Assembly (NCBI GenBank): GCA_964630925.1
Contig: CAZVZK010000268.1
Location: 1-8,590, forward strand
Source of the DNA: RGDT01 sp964630925
GTDB lineage: Bacteria > Planctomycetota > Planctomycetia > Gemmatales > Gemmataceae
DNA length: 8,590 bases
Direction: 5' to 3'
Within the stretch, counting starts at the first letter, position 1; the number at the start of each line of letters is the position of its first letter. The translations under genes and the position numbers were made by a program. Shown here piece by piece: positions 7,584-8,590 of this stretch. The notes below the pieces were generated by a model. That model was not told where the DNA came from, searched no databases, and saw only the letters and a list, made by a program, of their open reading frames with translations.

Positions 7584-7838
7584 ATGGGCCGTGAGCAGAT
7601 GAATCAGCAGGTCGCAGCCGAACTGCCGCACATCCCTCAAGGGCCGTACGAGTCCCAGGGCATGCTCCGTCATCTCTACAGCGCGGAGCGGAGGGCGAGC
7701 CTGGGGCGGCGCGCGACGCCTGGGCAGACCGCCGGCGGCGTCCTGCGGCATTGCATCCGCTTCATCCGCGCCGGCAACCCCGGCGCGGCGGTGCTGTTCG
7801 ACGGGCCGTTCTTCGGGATCGGGGCGGACGACATCTGA
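7584..7838 (+). CDS. Hypothetical protein, 84 residues
   Basis: I do not recognise this gene. The ATG at 7584 follows a purine-rich GGGAGAGTGAAG (7570-7581), a fair ribosome-binding site, and an AT-rich promoter-like stretch. The N-terminal half is polar (MNQQVAAELPHIPQGPYES). The middle is basic (a short run of Ser, Arg, Ala and Leu around residues 33-47). The end is more hydrophobic and glycine-rich (AAVLFDGPFFGIGADDI). There is no signal peptide or membrane span. A second ATG at 7599 is in frame and could be the start, giving 79 residues. It ends just before the decayed transposase on the opposite strand. An antisense frame covers the same bases but has no ribosome-binding site and simply continues the transposase frame, so this strand is preferred. 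Confidence 0.5.
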   Translation: MGREQMNQQVAAELPHIPQGPYESQGMLRHLYSAERRASLGRRATPGQTAGGVLRHCIRFIRAGNPGAAVLFDGPFFGIGADDI

Positions 7839-7844
7839 CCCGGC

Positions 7845-8164
7845 CTCGGGGAAGAAAATCGGGATCGACACCCCGCTTCGTCAGGCTGCACGAGCAGGAG
7901 GAGGGCCGGGGTGAAGGCGAGGTGATGGAGGGAGGTGCAGGCCTTGAAGACGGCGCGGATGGGGAGGTCGGTGAGGAGGCCCATGGCGAGGACGACCCAG
8001 CAGGTGACCTCGAAGGTGAGGGTGCAGGCGCGGGCGTCGACGCAGCCGGTGTCGCGCAGGACTTGCAGGACCTCGTCGGCGGGGATAAACTCCCGCAGGA
8101 GCAGCAAGCGATCCAGGAGGCGCCCGCCGGGGGCGGCCTCTTACCCGTCCTGGGTTGCAGCCAT
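7845..8164 (-). pseudogene. 5' remnant of an IS4-family transposase
   Basis: From the ATG at 8164 the frame reads MAATQDG, then a TAA at 8143-8141. It continues in the same frame with RLLDRLLLLREFIPADEVL, then LRDTGCVDARACTLTFEVT, then CWVVLAMGLLTDLPIRAVFKAC. This is the helical N-terminal domain of IS4-family transposases (Pfam Nterm_IS4 type), including the hydrophobic WVVLAMGLL-TDLPIR signature. After about 7935 the match leaves this frame. A neighbouring frame at 7920-7861 reads SPSPRPSSCSCSLTKRGVDP, which resembles the S-x-x-A-R-x-R-L-G-V-x-P stretch expected next, so a frameshift is likely. The remaining 250-300 residues with the catalytic DDE residues are absent. The remnant cannot make a transposase. 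The exact left boundary and terminal repeats were not found. Confidence 0.62.
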
Positions 8165-8167
8165 CGT

Positions 8168-8224
8168 TCACGGCCTCTGGGGCTTGGTTGTCTGAGCAAC
8201 TCCCAAGTTACCAGAGGGCCGTGA
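8168..8224 (-). promoter_or_regulatory. Long hairpin hiding the transposase ribosome-binding site
   Basis: TCACGGCCTCTGG (8168-8180) pairs with CCAGAGGGCCGTGA (8211-8224), 13 pairs with one bulged G. The stem continues inward with CTTGG 8183-8187 against CCAAG 8203-8207, and TTG against CAA closes a TCTGAG loop. On the minus strand the 3' arm contains AGAGG (8178-8174), nine bases before the transposase ATG at 8164. A transcript entering from upstream would fold and block translation, whereas a transcript starting inside would not. IS10 and IS50, also IS4-family elements, use such fold-back inhibition. The same hairpin could act as a terminator for the upstream gene, but no T run follows. Confidence 0.6.
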
Positions 8225-8590
8225 CTTATGCTTCCCCGAACGGTATTGGGTGTAGGCGTCGTGGATGGCGGATAGCAGGCGTGCAAGCGACCAGCGCAGG
8301 CCGTGGATCAGCACACGGAAGGGCTTGAGCAGCGTGAAAACGAGGGGCAAAAGGAGTGAGAGGAGGTCGCCGGGGGTGTTGCCCCCGTCGGGAGGTGGCT
8401 CAGGGTCCCCGTCACCACTCCCACTGTCGTCGCCACCGCTGCCGTCGCCGCCGGACTCGGTGTTGATGCCGGCGCCCTCCCCCGTGGCGGCCACATCCGA
8501 GGCTGACGCCGTCGTGGTGATGACCGCCTGCTTAACCGCAATACCGTCAAGAGACAACGCGGGTAGCTTATCCCGATTCACCGTGACGGT
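8168..8590 (-). CDS. 3' part of an unknown protein with acidic glycine-rich linker and hydrophobic segment
   Basis: I do not recognise this gene. The frame is open to the window edge, so the start probably lies beyond 8590; a GTG at 8581 is possible. Counting from that GTG, residues 1-35 are mixed and Ala/Thr/Ser-rich (LSLDGIAVKQAVITTTASAS). Residues 43-68 form a low-complexity Gly/Asp/Ser/Pro linker. Residues 73-95 are strongly hydrophobic (LLSLLLPLVFTLL, then KPFRVLIHGL), a possible membrane or membrane-associated helix interrupted by one Lys, followed by a basic tail. This layout suggests a secreted or surface domain joined to a C-terminal anchor, as an inference. The last 18 or so codons and the TGA at 8170-8168 are made from the hairpin in front of the transposase. 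The native C-terminus may therefore have been replaced when the insertion sequence landed. Confidence 0.5.
   Translation of the reverse strand, partial: TVTVNRDKLPALSLDGIAVKQAVITTTASASDVAATGEGAGINTESGGDGSGGDDSGSGDGDPEPPPDGGNTPGDLLSLLLPLVFTLLKPFRVLIHGLRWSLARLLSAIHDAYTQYRSGKHKSRPSGNLGVAQTTKPQRP

Noticed and set aside
7676..7840. C-terminal end of the transposase frame as coding
   Set aside because: After about 7860 it lies antisense to the 84-residue gene and has lost all similarity to transposases.
1..8590. tRNA, rRNA, CRISPR array or tandem repeats
   Set aside because: No cloverleaf, ribosomal sequence or regularly spaced direct repeats were seen on either strand when reading by eye.

Overview
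The window is about 8.6 kb of GC-rich bacterial DNA (roughly two thirds G+C by eye) with strong G/C preference at third codon positions. This is why long antisense open frames lie over every real gene. The organism is not certain. The base composition, the mostly weak Shine-Dalgarno signals and the style of the IS4-like transposase remnant would fit a planctomycete of the Gemmata/Isosphaera type, but that is an inference. The content (a large phosphoesterase-NTPase, a single-chain restriction-modification enzyme, a decayed insertion sequence and small orphan genes) reads as an accessory, defence-island-like region.

Layout. Positions 1-174 are a leader with a good sigma70-type promoter candidate. 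Positions 175-3363 (+) encode a protein of about 1062 residues: an intact calcineurin-like metallophosphoesterase domain fused to a STAND-type P-loop NTPase and a long helical C-terminal part. Its architecture is that of an effector-switch-sensor immune protein, and it is the best candidate here for a little-described system. A 118-base convergent gap holding a small hairpin follows. Positions 3482-6437 (-) encode a MmeI-like (Type IIL/IIG) restriction-modification enzyme with an N-terminal D-x9-E-x-K nuclease motif, an adenine-methyltransferase core and a target-recognition C-terminus. Its frame is broken at a run of nine G, and removing one G restores a 984-residue protein. The gap 6447-6694 is a short, relatively AT-rich divergent control region with an inverted repeat.

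Positions 6695-7039 (+) encode a YkgJ/CxxCxxCC cysteine-cluster protein. A small helical protein starts at 7405 on the minus strand, and its frame runs on antisense across the whole YkgJ gene. Positions 7584-7838 (+) encode an 84-residue unknown protein. Positions about 7845-8164 (-) are the decayed 5' part of an IS4-family transposase, with a stop at codon 8 and a later frameshift. Just upstream lies a long hairpin (8168-8224) that would hide its ribosome-binding site, as in fold-back inhibition of IS10 and IS50. Positions 8168-8590 (-) hold the 3' part of an unknown gene with a Gly/Asp/Ser-rich linker and a hydrophobic segment; its start lies outside the window.

How the genes relate. The NTPase gene and the restriction enzyme are convergent, so they are neighbours in a probable defence cluster and not an operon. 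No shared function with the downstream small genes can be read from the sequence.
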